Shown here piece after piece: positions 33,656-46,535 of a stretch of DNA of 64,000 nucleotides. The stretch's first letter is position 1. Each line of letters opens with the position of its first letter. Source of the stretch: Chelonoidis abingdonii (taxonomy: Eukaryota > Chordata > Testudines > Testudinidae); assembly GCF_003597395.2 (NCBI RefSeq), contig NC_133777.1, positions 56,613,833 to 56,677,832 of the forward strand, in the 5' to 3' direction. Below the pieces are notes generated by a model that saw only the letters and a program-made list of their open reading frames with translations, did not search any database and was not told the origin of the DNA. Both the position numbers and the translations under genes were made by a program.

Positions 33656-34392
33656 AGGTAAGTCTATACTGTAATGTAAGCCTGTGCTTGAGCCCAGGCT
33701 CAAGCCTAACCTCCATTGCATCTACACTGCAATTGCACTAACCCAGGGCTTGGATCCAGGGTCCCAGGACCTGCCTGAAGGGCTGGAGGGTCTGAGCTCA
33801 AGTTAAGCCAAGACCTATTGCTTTGCACTGTAAATCAGTCAGGTCCCAGGAGTCTGCAGCAAATATGCCACAATTCCATGAGACAACTTCCTTATATCCT
33901 CTGTATTCCAACAACTTCCTTATATCCTCTGAAATCCACTCTTCTGAAAATGGAAGACACATCACTTTTGTGAATGGCATCTGTTCGGATCAGCATTAAC
34001 CCATTTTCTTCCGATCATCGATGAGCAAGCCCACTATCAGATTTGCAACAGAGAGCTACCCAATCAAGCCTTTTTCAAAGTGAGCTGCTTCCTAGTAACA
34101 TGTAGGGTGGGCAGTAAAGTTTTTTGACAGTGCGCCATGGTCCTAGGGATAAAACAACCACATTTCAGGGGTGAGGAGCGAGGGGCGCTAGGGACTTTGG
34201 GATATGGCTACTTTGACTAATATCTGTGCACTGCAGTGTGGATGCCAGAGTTCTAGCTTCAAGCCTGGGTTAGAAAAGATTTAACACAGGGTTAAAATAT
34301 AATGTAGATGCTCAAACCCAGGGTTCCATAACACAGGTCAGCTGACTTGAGTCCCATTAACCCAGGCTTACCTTACATTGTAGACAAATAGT
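33656..34392. mobile_element. 737-bp TIR element of the GTCTACACTG group
   Basis: The left end aggtaagtctatactgtaatg and the reversed right end ctatttgtctacaatgtaagg are imperfect inverted repeats that continue into gtaagcctg on both sides. The interior carries further foldback words (cttgagcccaggctcaagc; taacccagg near both ends) and no open frame beyond 60 codons. Bounding trinucleotides are TGT and TCT, so the target duplication is unclear. Related termini are found at 22257, 45366 and 54889. Confidence 0.65.
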
Positions 34393-37300
34393 CTGCTGAA
34401 GAGCAGGCTAGCTATTCCCAAGAGGTGGGCAGGCAAGGGAACTGTGGCTGGACATCCAGTTTAGGGGGCCATAAAGAGGGATTAGGCAAGGACTAGGTAA
34501 TAGTAAGGTAAACAACCAAGGAATAGGATGTGAGTCATATGTTAAGGGACTTAAGAGAGAACTTAAGGCACCCAGGCAAATATACTTGTTCCCAGTGTCA
34601 CAGTATACTGAGGAGAAGCATATTTGTCCTTAGGATTCTAAGGATAAAATTGTAACAGAAGATACAACATTCTATAATGCAAGTCTATTCTTTTATGCAT
34701 TTAAGTTACTTGGAAAGCGAAAGTACCCACATAGATGCATGCGTACAGGTGCACACACACGTTTGTATTTGAAAATAAAACCAGAAATGCCCTCACAGCT
34801 GTATGATTGGTCCTTTGGTTTTGGGCTCAGAGGATGGAAGAATTCTGAGGGCCCGTTAAGTTCCAGTGAAAAGCCTCTGAACAATTAAACTACTGTAAAG
34901 TAAAATTGTTTTATGCCAAGCTGGAATCAGACTGAAAAGTATGTATTTTCTATTCATACGTATGAAATATATCATGACAGTTATTTCATTAGGGTCATGC
35001 AAGTTCAGCAGCTACAGAGGATGGAAACAAAGGCATCCAGTGTACCACTACATCAGTTCTTGGAAATCTCAGATCATGTGTGCATGCTTAAGAAAATCTT
35101 CTAAAGTAGATTTTGCAATAATCAACTCATCACTGGCATGCTGGTCTAAAGGCATAAGCCAGCATTGGAGAGGGGTTAGAAATAAGGTTAGACAGAATAC
35201 ACTTTCACATCTGGATGTTCTTGTCAAATCATTATCAGACCTTCCTAGAGACAGTTTGTAATGATAACACATATGTTTTTATCTTATTTTATTTTGTTAC
35301 ACAATGTGAATACATTTCAATGGTCAACAGCAGCGACCACGCTGAACAGTACTGTTCTAAAATTTCTAGTGCCATTCATTTACAAGAGCCCTTTTGAAGT
35401 TTAATCTTGTAAAAACAAAGACAAAATTTTTGTTCATATAATTAGAATTTAATTTGCCTAGATTTGAACACAGAGTGGTCCATGCAGTCTCTTTAAAATT
35501 GCACATAAAACTTTCTCCTGTCATTTAAAAGGAGGGGCTCTTCCCTGCTGCATGGTGCTCAGTACAATATAGATAAAGAACAGGCATGTCTGTTTGTGGA
35601 AAATATCTGAATAATGGAAACAGGCGTTGGGGCTGACCGCTAAAAGCAATAGGCTGGATTGTAACTTTACAATCTACCCAGAGCGTGCTGCACTGCCCCA
35701 GGAGAAGAACACTGAATGAATTGTGATTCAGAGGCTACCAATTCCTCCTCTGCAGCCCCAGATTTCTGATGGATGAGGAATAAATTACTTTCCTTTTCAT
35801 GGAAACAGTTTGTTCCCCTTCCTTCTGTTACAAGCCAGTTACTTTAGCCTGTGAGCAGGGGAGGGAGGGATAGACCTACCTAAGGCTTCTCCTATTTATT
35901 CCCTGCCCTTGTCCACTACCCTGACTACTTATTTGCTCAGAGGCAATCAGTTCCTGCTCCTGCTCCCCTGTGGCCAGCTAGAATCACAATATAAGCAGAG
36001 GTATAAGGGTGTGGGGAAAGCCTTGCTCCCCGTGAAGAGGAGTAAGAGTTCTGACAATCATCCCCACAGTAAACAACCCTGAACCCCCGCTGATCCCGGG
36101 ATCCCTCCATCAGCCTAGTTTGTAAGAGTATTCATTAAATAATATTACTTACAATGTAGCTCAGAGTTACCTTTGTTTCATTATTGCTCTACTGATACGG
36201 TAACATTTTTCAAGCTAAAAACCAATGGTGCCCTGTGCAGTCCAAATTAATCTTGGACGCTGCTCCCTGTTCTAAGGGGATACTCTCCTGGTGGCAGCTG
36301 TTAACAACTATTGCTCCCCATATCATTCCCCCCAGCCAACTGGAATATGTGGGAAGAAGTTTAAAAATTTGCAATGTGATTCAGCCTCTGTGGATTGAAA
36401 GCTCCATTTATCCCCAAAGATATGCCACCATCCTACCCCATAAAAATCAGTGAAGGAGGAATCCCTCCTAGCAGATCTTCAGCGTTTGTGGGGGAGGTTC
36501 TGATACAATTAAACTGGATTGGAAAGACATTCTGTCACTCTGAAACTATAAGGACCCTTTCCTTTTCGCACCAGGATCTGTGCAAAAGATTTATTATAGT
36601 CCAGGGTCGTAGGGATTTTTGCAAGTTGCACAACCTTGTAAGAGGGAGAGGAGTGGATCTGGCACAGGGAATTGTGTGGTATGTGGGAGGCAGAGAGTTA
36701 ATTTACATGGGCCCTACTCCCCCTGAATATACTTGCAACTCCCTTCATAGAGCTAGAGATGGAGGGTGTCCTGGTGCAGCAGGCCAGCCTTTTCCCTGAA
36801 AAAGTTGGCCTTTTATGGAGGCAGCATCCAGAAAGCAGCCCAGAAAACCACAGGTATATTTTTGCTGGCACAGTCTCACACTTACTGTACATACAAAAAT
36901 ATAATCAAAACTGTTTCAAGACTCTGCTACTTACTCGCTTGGAATACCTTTAACCACAGTAGAAACGTCTATGTCTGAAAAAGTAATGCAAACCATTAAT
37001 TACCTGAAAACATTAGAGTTGATATTTGCTACCCAATCATGGTCAACTCATAATGTATGCAGGCAATGGATGTAAAATGTCTGTACATTATTATATCAAG
37101 CTAAGATTTCTGAGAAGGAAAAAAATACTTATTTGCTAGGTCCACTATCTCCCTTTATAAATTAGTAAATACTGAGAATACTTTTTATCTAAGTAGAAAT
37201 AGCTGCTACATTAAAATACCTTTCCCACCCAAGTTCAAACCACAACACTTGAATCTTTGCCAAATTGTTTGGCATATTGCTAGATAATACTAAAACTCTG

Positions 37301-38372
37301 CACTGTTTTCCAGCACTGGTCTGCCACTCCTTTGTACTTTTCTTTTTCCAAATATTTGCTTAGGACTTCTTTTGTTACAGTATTTTTTCTCTCTTTCTGT
37401 AGACAAATAACTCAAGCTATATTTAACTGCACAACTTTTTTCCTGAGTATAAATGGTACTGTTATTGTTTGCAGTTTAACATATTAATAATGCAAAAAAT
37501 GCAAGTCAGTACATATAAAGATCCCCCAGGCCCAAAAGATTTTAAATTTTCATAAATCAAACAAAACAAAAAGATTTTTGCAGTCAGAACTGCAGGAAAA
37601 GCACCTCATCTGTTAGCCCCTTCAGACCTCGTAGCGTTAAACTGGATAGGTTTGAGAGGCTGTCATGGAGAAAAGCCCGTTGTTGCAAAAAATGATGATT
37701 TAATATGCAGGTCTATTCCCTTTGACTTAATACTGAACCAATGCTACAGCATGGGGTATTAAAGTGCAGCTGTCCTTTATACAAGACATAAAAACTAGGT
37801 CCTGGCAACTTGTAGTCATTAAAAAACTCAAGGCATTTGTGTGTGTGTGAGAGATTAAGAATGTCAGTTTTGATGTCCTGGCCAAATTTTAAACATGGAT
37901 ACCTTCTACCTTTCCTTGCAGTTATAAGTGGCTCAAGCATTCTAAACTGCTGAATGCAGTTGTTGTGCACTGTTAAATTACCATGTTTCAGCCCAGAGGT
38001 AGCCTCATTTCAGTGATGGCAGTGGTTTTTTTTTTATTATTATTATTTAAGTTGTATAATTCATTAGTTAGCATGATCAGATTTTTGAACTGTGAAACTA
38101 GGACATCTATCACTGTGGGGAAGTGGTGGGGAAATCATGTAGCGTGTTTTTGACAGCTGTGGGAGTGTGGTCACAGGAAAGGTGACTTCTTGTTTTCCCT
38201 AATCTTTAGCTTTCCGCCCACCAACCCTATGTCCTTCCAAATTCTCTCTTTCTTTCTTAGCATGCTCCATCTTCTTCTCTAGCTACCAATACTCCCTCCC
38301 TGCTTGTTCCTCAGCCCCTACCTTCAGTGCCACTGGCACCCATCTACAGAGGTTGGATCCTGCCAGGGATGA
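34393..38372. other. Unassigned DNA
   Basis: Four kilobases without a recognised gene. The part 35830-36230 has a possible LTR feel (CT-rich run, a tataagggtg box near 36001, aagagtattcattaaataa near 36125), but no ends or duplications were found. An imperfect 19-bp direct repeat ccaacaacttccttatatcc near 33890-33930 precedes this stretch. Frames at 36395-36799 and 37713-37970 show no domain. Confidence 0.4.
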
Positions 38373-38805
38373 CCCATACCTGCTGATAGCGCGTAGCGGC
38401 ACAATTTAAAGGTTCAGTTGCCCCTGGAACAATTTGAGTCATGCCTCCCCTCCTGGCCCCCCGCTTATCCTCAGTCTCCCCTTCCAGAAAACAGCGACCC
38501 CTCCCTGCAGCTCCCAGCTGTTGCTTGCTCCTGCCTCTCTGCATGGAGTGCAGCTTGCCGGCTTCAGCAACTGCCACATTGGGAGGGGGCCTGGCTGCAC
38601 TATGTAACCAATCAGGGCTGGCAAACCCTGTCAGAAATCTGAGGGGGTGAGGGACCGACAGGACGGACATGACCCTGTGTGTCCCCCCCCACACACACAA
38701 TGCCTCTACCTGCTGCTCTACCAACTCCCAGCTGTGCCTTTGCCAGGTCTGAATGGAGCTCTCTCTCTCTCTCTGCAGGCCACATCTTCACTGAATTTGT
38801 CATGC
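38373..38805. other. GC-rich patch, probably a repeat
   Basis: A locally GC-rich stretch with ctggaacaatttgagtcatg, ttggcaaaccctgt-like words and short CA- and CT-repeats (38686-38699 and 38760-38778). Its sharp contrast with the flanks suggests an inserted DNA element, but neither termini nor a target duplication could be identified. Frames of up to 126 codons overlap on both strands and are composition effects. Confidence 0.4.
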
Positions 38806-40029
38806 CACCATACAGTGGATTATGCAGTGTCCTGTCTAACACTGTATATAGCTTAGCATAGTAGCTGGATCAATTTGATAATGTAGCAGCTGGCAGAAAG
38901 AAAGATGCTGGGTTTGGTTCTAGCACAGACAAAGCTGTGCACAGCAGAAGCAGAGAGCACGTAGGGAGACAATGAAGAAAGGGACAGGGGAAGGTAACCA
39001 AATAGACACCTGGTCACTCCTAGCAAAATAAGAACAGCACCCTGATTTCACCTGAACTAGGCAGGTCTGTGAGGACAGTTCTTCATCACTGGGACATCTT
39101 ACCCCCAACACTATTTAAAGCTGGAACTTTCATTGGAATTTATGGGAGCTGAGACCCAAACCCCATTGCAATTCAATAGTATTTGGACACTCAACTCCCT
39201 TAGGCTCCATTGAAGTTCCTGGTTTAATTCCATAAAGCACTCTTTGGCCACACAAATGCAAGAGCAGATCATAAGGGTGTTTGTATGTACACACATACAC
39301 ACATATTTTTTTACCCTGGATCACTCACTCTCATTTCTTTTTAGGGTGATGCAGAGATATTGCTATTTTTGCTCATCCACACAATATGTTATGTGATTAT
39401 GCAGACCAGCTCACTCTAACCCAGGAAAGAGTTGTTACCTCATTTGAAAGTGACAACTCAGCTTAATGAGAACAAGAAAAATAATATAGGCTACCAATAT
39501 GGTTTGTGAAGGGGCCCAAAAATCCAGCTGATGGTTTACAAGTCACAGCCCTTAAGGGTTAGCTAAAGAGGCTGCACAATGTCACAACATCCCTCTACAC
39601 AGAAACACACTAAAAAAGGTCAGTGTGCAGAGTGATGTTGAGGGCCATAGCAAGGCCCTTCACACCAGTAAAGTCATGCATAGGAAATGTGAGGAAATGG
39701 GACCATGGGCAGAGTGGCTGGAAACTCTATATGTGCTGCACAAAAAATCTCCTTTTTGGAAGGCCACAGTGGGGCAGCACATGGGATATCCATGTAAATC
39801 TGTGTTTAATCATATCCAGTGGCCCCAATACCCAAACAAGGGCACTGCAGGCACTATTCTAACCCATGGGATGAAGTATCAGCCACAAGGGGACAGTCAG
39901 AGCCACTCAGCCTGGCCCCAGCATGAGGATGAATTTCATCTCCTAAACCTGCCACACTCTGTTTGGATACCACCTGTGTACTTGGGCTCCATGGGGATGG
40001 AGTGAATATTCATCCTTATTCCTTAAATG
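38806..40029. other. Unassigned DNA
   Basis: No recognised gene or repeat. The frame at 39625-40005 (126 codons) was inspected: no motif, no compositional bias, overlapped by another frame. Confidence 0.4.
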
Positions 40030-40595
40030 GAATGTTTGTTATAAGGTAAGTTAAACCTTGTTATAAGTTGAGTTAAAGTCTTGTTGAAAATGATGTGTCA
40101 ATGTGCCCTTCATTTAAGATAGTTGTAAGAGAACAGTTAAGGGGTCACACCTAAAACAGGTCATAATGGAGTCTGTTCAGAAACTAGCACCAGATGTGGG
40201 CAGAGGCTTCCCCTGAGTATTGTTCTGACCTGTGTTTGTGTGTGTGTGCGCATGTAAAAGGCTAGCTGGGTGTGGGAGGGCCAAGAAGAAACTGAGAAAG
40301 ATTCAGGGATAAGAGAAGCAAAGCCAAATATCATCCTGTAAGCAAGCACACTGTGACCCTGGAGAAGTCTAGAGGAAGGTTCTGGGTCTGATGCTGGAAA
40401 AAGAGGCTTGGGGTTGTAAGCTAAGAAACTAGTCCTTTTGGCTTTGGTCCCTCCTGCATTCAGAGAATCAGGATTTTGTACATTCCTTGTAAATAAGCAA
40501 GATTGCATTAAAGAAACTACCAGACTCCATCATCAATTTCTACTCCCAGCTGGAACTTCCCCAGAGCCCCGAACTTTGACTAGCCACTCAGGTTT
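40030..40595 (+). mobile_element. Possible solo LTR
   Basis: Landmarks resemble a turtle LTR known to me by pattern: gcagaggcttcccctgagta, caagcacactgtgaccctgg, gagaagtctagaggaagg, ttggggttgtaagctaag, ccttttggctttggtcc, and a 3' region ccttgtaaataagcaagatt followed by gcattaaagaaactacc (ATTAAA as a possible poly(A) signal at about 40508). The end cagctggaacttccccagag is compatible with U5. Neither the exact ends nor a target duplication were found, so this is tentative. Confidence 0.45.
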
Positions 40596-41794
40596 AAAAG
40601 GGACAACTCATTAATCCAGCACCAAATACATTTCAGACAGTAATTTTCCAGGATCAGTGTTTCTCGCAAAGCCTTTGAGAGTGAAAACTCCACTACACTT
40701 TCATTTTCTTTCCTCTGCATTTTTTTCTGGGAAAGCTCTTCCCACCTCTAGCCCTAAGCAATAACAAGATAGATGATAAGCTGCAGTTCATTAACTTTCT
40801 AACTTTCTCCCACTTTGAGAGTGCATATTGAAATCCTTCCCAAAAACCATAGGTACAACAAAAACAGCTTCCTCATAGCCCTTTCCACAGAAATTATTTA
40901 AGAAATATTTTTTGTTATTGCATTCTATTATTTATATAGTCCATGTGCCTGTGCTGTTATCAATGCTCTTAATTACGTTTATCTTGTGAGAGGTTATATT
41001 ATCTTCAGTGCTGTGGTATTCTTGTTTCTTATTGAGAAGACTTGAATTAAGGACTAGAAACATCTGGAATAAACAGGAGCTACACGGCAATCAAAACTGC
41101 AAAATCCTTTTGGCACTAAGGAAAATTCACTTAGTACACAGAGAAATTCCCTTGTAACAATGGATTCTTTACAATATTTCCCCAGTGGCCATATATCTCA
41201 TCTGCTCACTTACCCAGAATGATGTATGTCTCAGGAAAACACATCATCACAGGAAGCTGTTCTATTTGCATATCTTGCAATGCATTAATTCACTTGGAGG
41301 ATTGCAATACCTAACTTTTTCACTTTTGACATTTGGAGGCAAATCTGAGACTACTCTATAGGTTCCCCTCACCCGGAAATAGTCCTGGCTGTAGACACAG
41401 GTACAACACATGCCATGATCATGTTTGAATGTAAAAATAAAAAAGCAGTTGATAAAAAAATGCTTCAAAGTGACTCTCAGCAAAAAACTTTTTCCCCCCT
41501 CTCACAAAACGCCTGCTAACCACCATGATAACACAGTATATTTCTATAGCATGGTGAGATGGAGAAGGAATGATATTCCATCATTCACATGGGGGAGTTT
41601 AACATGCACATCTGAGTCAAGCAGACTCAAAAAATAGCAACCAAAGATAAGGCTGCCCTTTGAGGGCTTATCAACAGCTCTGTTTGGATTTTTCCACATG
41701 CAAGAATGCAACTAGCCAGTGTCTCATTGAGTAGAAATTCACTCAGTTACTGGATGCCTAGTATAGGAACCAAATATACATAGGTCCCAGTCCT
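40596..41794. other. Unassigned DNA
   Basis: No gene or named repeat recognised. Confidence 0.4.
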
Positions 41795-41945
41795 AGAAGA
41801 TCCTCAGCTGATGCAAGTTAGTGCATCTCATTTGACTTCAAAGGACCAATACCAATTTATGTCAGCTGAGGATCTGGTTCTTTGTGTGCAGAATTCCTAT
41901 GGCTTCACTGAGAGTGTGAAGGGCTTACAGAATCAGATCCATAGG
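41795..41945. repeat. Ancient palindromic repeats (AGCTGAGGATCTGG type)
   Basis: agatcctcagctgatgcaag and its mirrored arm atgtcagctgaggatctgg enclose ttgacttcaaaggacca, giving a degraded foldback of about 80 bp. A second scrap follows at 41888-41943 (gaattcctatggcttcactg, then cttacagaatcagatcc). Both belong to the sauropsid GACTTCAATGG group. Confidence 0.55.
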
Positions 41946-43449
41946 TGGTGCATTTTGTACTACTAAATGGTCTGTGTTCCCAGCAAAATGTTAATTTTAG
42001 CAGTTATTTATAAGTCAACCATTAAAATTTGTTTCAGGCTGAAACTTGTAATGGAGGGTCACAAATCACCCTGGGCTGAAATTTGTTTTCGTATAACACG
42101 GAGAAAAACTGTTTGTTTCAGTTTTAAGAATATGTTATAATCAGCTTAATATGCCAATTCACGTTTCACATTTTTACCTAACAACAGATTCATTTTTAAA
42201 CACAATTCTGTCTAAATTATTTGATAAGCTTCTACAAATTTGAACAAAAAATTTGTTTAGAAAAATATTTGAGTGAACACGCGCAAAAATGACTTTACAC
42301 TGAAAATTTCATAAAGATTTTTTTGCCGGTGGTGACTAGCTACATGCTTATCACCCACAGTGACCCAAAAGGCCATAATCATCCACTGGATTACTGAACC
42401 ATGAAGCCAAGTATCTCTCAGTAAAACTTGATGTGTTAGACTGTGAATTTAGCCACAAAAAGCTAAATTTAAATAATGTTAAAGATCTGGCTTAAACACG
42501 CAGAAGCAGCAAAAATAATTAGGACTTAGGCAGAGACTGATCTCTGTCAATCCAAATTTTGGTTCTGAAAAATGAAGGCCAAAATTCTCCAACTGCTGTA
42601 GCCTTGTGTTAAGTCCCTACAGCTATATTTAGCATTAAAATCCATATTGAAGCCAACAGTATGCAAAGTATGCAAAGTATACTTAACTTTGCATAGTATG
42701 CAAAGTTAAGCTTCCATGTAAGTCTTTGTGGAACTGGCCTCTTTAGGTACCATTTTATTTCATATGGATAGGGTACCTAGCTTGGTGTCCAAGGTTTAAG
42801 ATTTTGGCTGTGGCTTTTTAGAAAAACTGGGAACCCAGAGAAATCTTTCCATATGTTAAACTCCAATGGAAACAGTTAAAAATAAACAGAAATCCCCAGC
42901 ATGTTTGCAACACAAATATTGCATCATTGTGCTAGTGCATGAGAATCTGAAAGCTAAACAGTAAATTAATTATACAGCAAAAGCACAACTAGTGAAAAGT
43001 AAATTTTAAATATTATTTTCTTTTTAATAATCTCGGGTATTATTTTAATACATAAAGAATTTATTCTAAAATCATGATTCTTAATCTAGCTCTTTCTTTA
43101 ACACTGGATGTTATGACTTTTGAGGGTGATTTAGGCCAAGTCACCCTGGTGGTTAGTAATACTTCACAATTTGCTGGCTTTTGTAAGTTTTAAGTTAAGC
43201 CCTTAAAATAAAAGTTTAGGAATTCCATGCATGCTAACTAAACTCTCCCAGCTTTGGAGAGATGATCCTTCTTTTTCAGCAATCTGTTAACCATTTTTCC
43301 ACTCTACCTCTACATGTAGCTGTCTTAACCTAACACATTTCAAAGGAGTTGAAATGGATTCTCCCATTTTCTCCCCAAATCTCTCTGTTTATAACTTTCA
43401 AATGTTAGCAGATATGGAGGGTTTTTGTGGATAAATAAGATATACAGTC
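41946..43449. other. Unassigned DNA with a short perfect hairpin
   Basis: No gene recognised. The part 42020-42310 has words (tgtttcaggctgaaac, atttgaacaaaaaatttg) that might be a decayed relative of the outer part of the element at 17510. At 42682-42710 cttaactttgcat and atgcaaagttaag form a perfect 13-bp stem with a three-base loop, preceded by two tandem atgcaaagt copies. Confidence 0.4.
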
Positions 43450-43620
43450 AGCCAGATTCTGATCTCATTTACAGTGGTATATGGCACCAATTCAGCAAAA
43501 CACTTAAGCACATGCTTAATTTTAAGAATGTGAATACTTTTATTGAAGCATTAAGCCTGAGTCCTGCAATCAGATCATCATGGGTGGATCCTTGCACTTA
43601 TGCCGTTAGAGCCCTGATTT
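43450..43620. repeat. Ancient palindromic repeat (AAGCACATGCTTAA type), partial
   Basis: cagccagattctgatctcat, then ccaattcagcaaaacactta and agcacatgcttaattttaag. This is the same family as 22598-22735; the reverse arm is degraded. Confidence 0.5.
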
Positions 43621-45283
43621 TTTTTAATTTGAAGCTTTTATACACATTGGATTTATTTTGCTAAATATAAGACAGAACAATCCTTTTCTAGCAGGCTTTA
43701 CTGAATCAGTGAAGACAGTGAATATTTTTGATTTTCTACAGTAGCACCTCACTAAAGCAGCAAGTATGTTTACATTCCTATTTTTTTCAGATCCTTATTT
43801 CTTCAAAAGAAAACTGTACTTTATCACTTTTAATTTGTGGTTAAGCAGTTTTCTGGCAATTGAGGGCTATGTTCCGCTGAAATGTAAAAACTGCCAAGGG
43901 TAAGCTTCAATTTGGTTCATTTTACCTATTTTGTTCCAGATGCCTAATAGAAAAAAAGTGCTTTTCTCAGATTATGGTATGTCATTTTAATGTATACGCT
44001 GATGTTATTTTGAGATACCTATGTGACATGCCCTTTTGAAATTAATTCAGGAAGATCATATCATGTAACACTTTACTGTTCATTTAAAAACTTGAGCTTT
44101 AAGCTTAACACTGCACCTGAAATTCTGAACAAAAAAATATTGGAATTATACAGCAGAATACTAAAATGTGCCTTGCCACATACCTAAAAATGTTCATGTG
44201 CATTTTTAACCCTTCTGCACTGATCACAGCTTTTGTTTGTCATAGTTGTAAAACCTATGGCAGTAACAATCAAGTTGATATGGGAGCTTAGGTTGATTAG
44301 ATGTTCAAAGTCTTCTTTGCAGCAAAGAGCACACCATTAGAGTTGGCTGATTACTCTGAGACTGATAAATTATGGCTGTGAGCCAGATGGCTGTTTATGT
44401 TGTTGCTTCCTTTCCAAACAATTGATATTGGTAAAGAAGTTGGAGTTCTAAAAAATACACATAGAAAGGAGCAGAGATATGTAAAAAAAACCCTACAAGA
44501 GTATGCATGAAAAGATTTTGTTCATATTTAGAAAGCTTAGCCTGTATTTTTTTCACATCTCTTGATATGGGGGAGCAGGGATTGTGAAAATGTACATACA
44601 GCCATAAATCTAAACCTAATCCTAACTTTCTCTGACCAGTGGACACAGTCAGAAACACATGTAAAGGGATGGAAGAATTTACTAGTTTTTTCCTTCTCCA
44701 GAGAGATAACTACTGTTTGTTTCTCTCTCTGTTTGCATGCATCACTGCACATCCAACTATTCATCTGATTCCTATTGTCACAGTCAATACAGCAATCACC
44801 TGGGAGCTGTGGTCATGATGCAATGTCAGCATTCTAAAGCTAGCCCCTAGTGTGCTGAGCCAGCATGGCCCAGCTGTCCTTTATCACTGCAATGTCTGTT
44901 TGCCTACAGCTCAGATAGCTGTGCATCCAGATGTGTCACAATACCTCTCAAAGCAAATATTGCATTTTAACAAGACAGAACTCTGGACAGGCATCTTCCT
45001 TTCAAGACCATTTCATATTTTATTTAACAAAATGGGGTTTTAGAAATTGTTGACCTTCCAAGCCTCAGAAGTAATTTTATGGAGAGCAGCATGTTTTTGC
45101 TGCTTATCTGTAAAAGAAGCAGTATGCATCTGTGGGTTATCTGAATGGCTGTCATAGTCCAAACCTGTGGTATGTGGACCACCAGTTATTGGCAGAGTTC
45201 ATGCTGGTAGTCTATGGAAAGCTGGATGGTTATATGGTGCTGGCTTCTCCTTGTTTCCAGCTGCCAAATTGCATTAAACACTT
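43621..45283. other. Unassigned DNA
   Basis: No gene or named repeat recognised. Overlapping frames on both strands at 44395-44768 are without motifs. Confidence 0.4.
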
Positions 45284-45788
45284 TCCTAATACAGGTTTCA
45301 GAGTGGCAGCTGTGTTAGTCGGCATCAGACTAACAAAAAGAATGAGGAGTACTTGTGGCACCAAAGGGTACGTCTACACTACCCACTGGATCGGCAGGTA
45401 GCGATCAATCTAGCAGGGATCGATTTATCATGTGTAGTGTAGACGCGATAAATTGATCCCCAATCGCTTTCCCATAGACTGCTGAACTCCAGGAGTGTGA
45501 GAGGTGGAAGCAAAGTCAATGGGGGAGCCGCGGCAGTCGATCCAGCGCTGCAAAGGATGCGAAGTAAGTAATTTTAATTCGATCTAAGATATGTTGACTT
45601 CTACGCTATTCTTGTAGCTGAAATTGCATATCTTAGATCAATCCCCCCCCCCACCCACAGTGTAGACCAGGCCTTGGAGACTAACAAATTTATTTGGGCA
45701 TAAGCTTTAGCCCACGAAAGCTTATGCCCAAATAAATTTGTTAGTCTCTAAAGTGCCACAAGTACTCCTCATTCTTTTTCCTAATACA
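45284..45788. mobile_element. Foldback element with 10-bp flanking repeats, broken by a MITE
   Basis: The outer element begins ggtttcagagtggcagctgt (45294) and ends at cctcattctttt (about 45778). The 10-mer tcctaataca flanks it at 45284-45293 and 45779-45788. Most of it is a long palindrome: arm 1 (ggagtacttgtggcacc up to 45362, resuming gagactaacaaatttatttg at 45677) and arm 2 (caaataaatttgttagtctc, gtgccacaagtactcctcat). The centre is gcataagctttagcccacga. The family normally has the cagactaacacggctgc-type terminus on both sides; here arm 2 lacks it. Class uncertain. Confidence 0.85.
45363..45676 (+). mobile_element. 308-bp MITE nested in the foldback element
   Basis: Element 45366-45673, starting GGGTACGTCTACACTACC and ending CACAGTGTAGACCAGGCC, inverted termini of equal length. 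Internal foldback words atcgatttatcat, gataaattgatcc and tctaagatatgttgact / gcatatcttagatcaat. The uninterrupted copy of the host arm shows that the site was TTA. The flanks are now AAA and TTG, so an original TTA duplication has probably mutated. A TTA target suits PIF/Harbinger. Confidence 0.88.
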
Positions 45789-45908
45789 ACATTTCCTTAT
45801 AAATAATTATTTTAGCCACAGAGCTAGTATCTGATTGCCAATGGGAGGGGTTGTGGTACACATGAATTGGAATGGACTATAACTATGAATGGGAATAAGG
45901 TGGTCGGA

Positions 45909-46022
45909 CAATGTTTCTCAACCTTTTTGATACAAGAGACCAGCTTGCTGCCTTCCTAGACTGGTGTCAGAGAGATCTGAGGGACCTGCAGTGGTCCACG
46001 GATGGGTCATTGAGAAACACCA
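45909..46022. mobile_element. 114-bp hAT-like MITE (GTTTCTCAACC type)
   Basis: caatgtttctcaaccttttt at the left is inverted at the right as ggtcattgagaaacacca. Between them are cagcttgctgcc, gagagatctgagggacc and tccacggatggg. I recall this as a recurrent turtle family. The neighbouring 8-mers do not match, so the hAT label rests on termini shared in style with the element at 61871. Confidence 0.65.
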
Positions 46023-46535
46023 GTCTATGAGATAATCTCCTAATTAAGATGTAGTCCACACCAATGGGATAATAATGGATAAATCTGCAAGTATAATGTA
46101 GGCAGAGGTGTAATGAATAAACAGAAACAAATGCTGGGCCCAGAATGCAGACAAAACGGCAAGCCTACCTAATTTTATACTTCACAAAAATGTTAGGTGA
46201 GAGATGTCTTTGACGAAAGGAAAGAGTTGATTTGTCTATGACAAGCATTGTGCATCAGGGAGAGATAAGTATCGAAACAGAAGCTACTGCAAACTCAATT
46301 CAGTCTTCTGGGTGTCTTTTCTTACCATGTTCAGAACACTATTATCTTAGGCACTAACAAATGGAGTGCCAGTCCTGTGGAACTGCGGAAATGCCCTATA
46401 TAGTCCTACATTATCTGTCATATTTTGTGTTGTTGTTTTTGTCATTTCTTGATCCTTTTAAGCCGCAGCACGTCAGTAAATCTGACTCTGGGTTATAATT
46501 ATTTAAAAAAGAATGAGCTTAGGGGACTTAGTTAA
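46023..46535. other. Unassigned DNA
   Basis: Nothing recognised in about 510 bp. Confidence 0.4.

Noticed and set aside
35830..36230. Possible LTR
   Set aside because: A TATA-like box and CT-rich run are present, but no TG...CA ends, target duplication or familiar family words were found.
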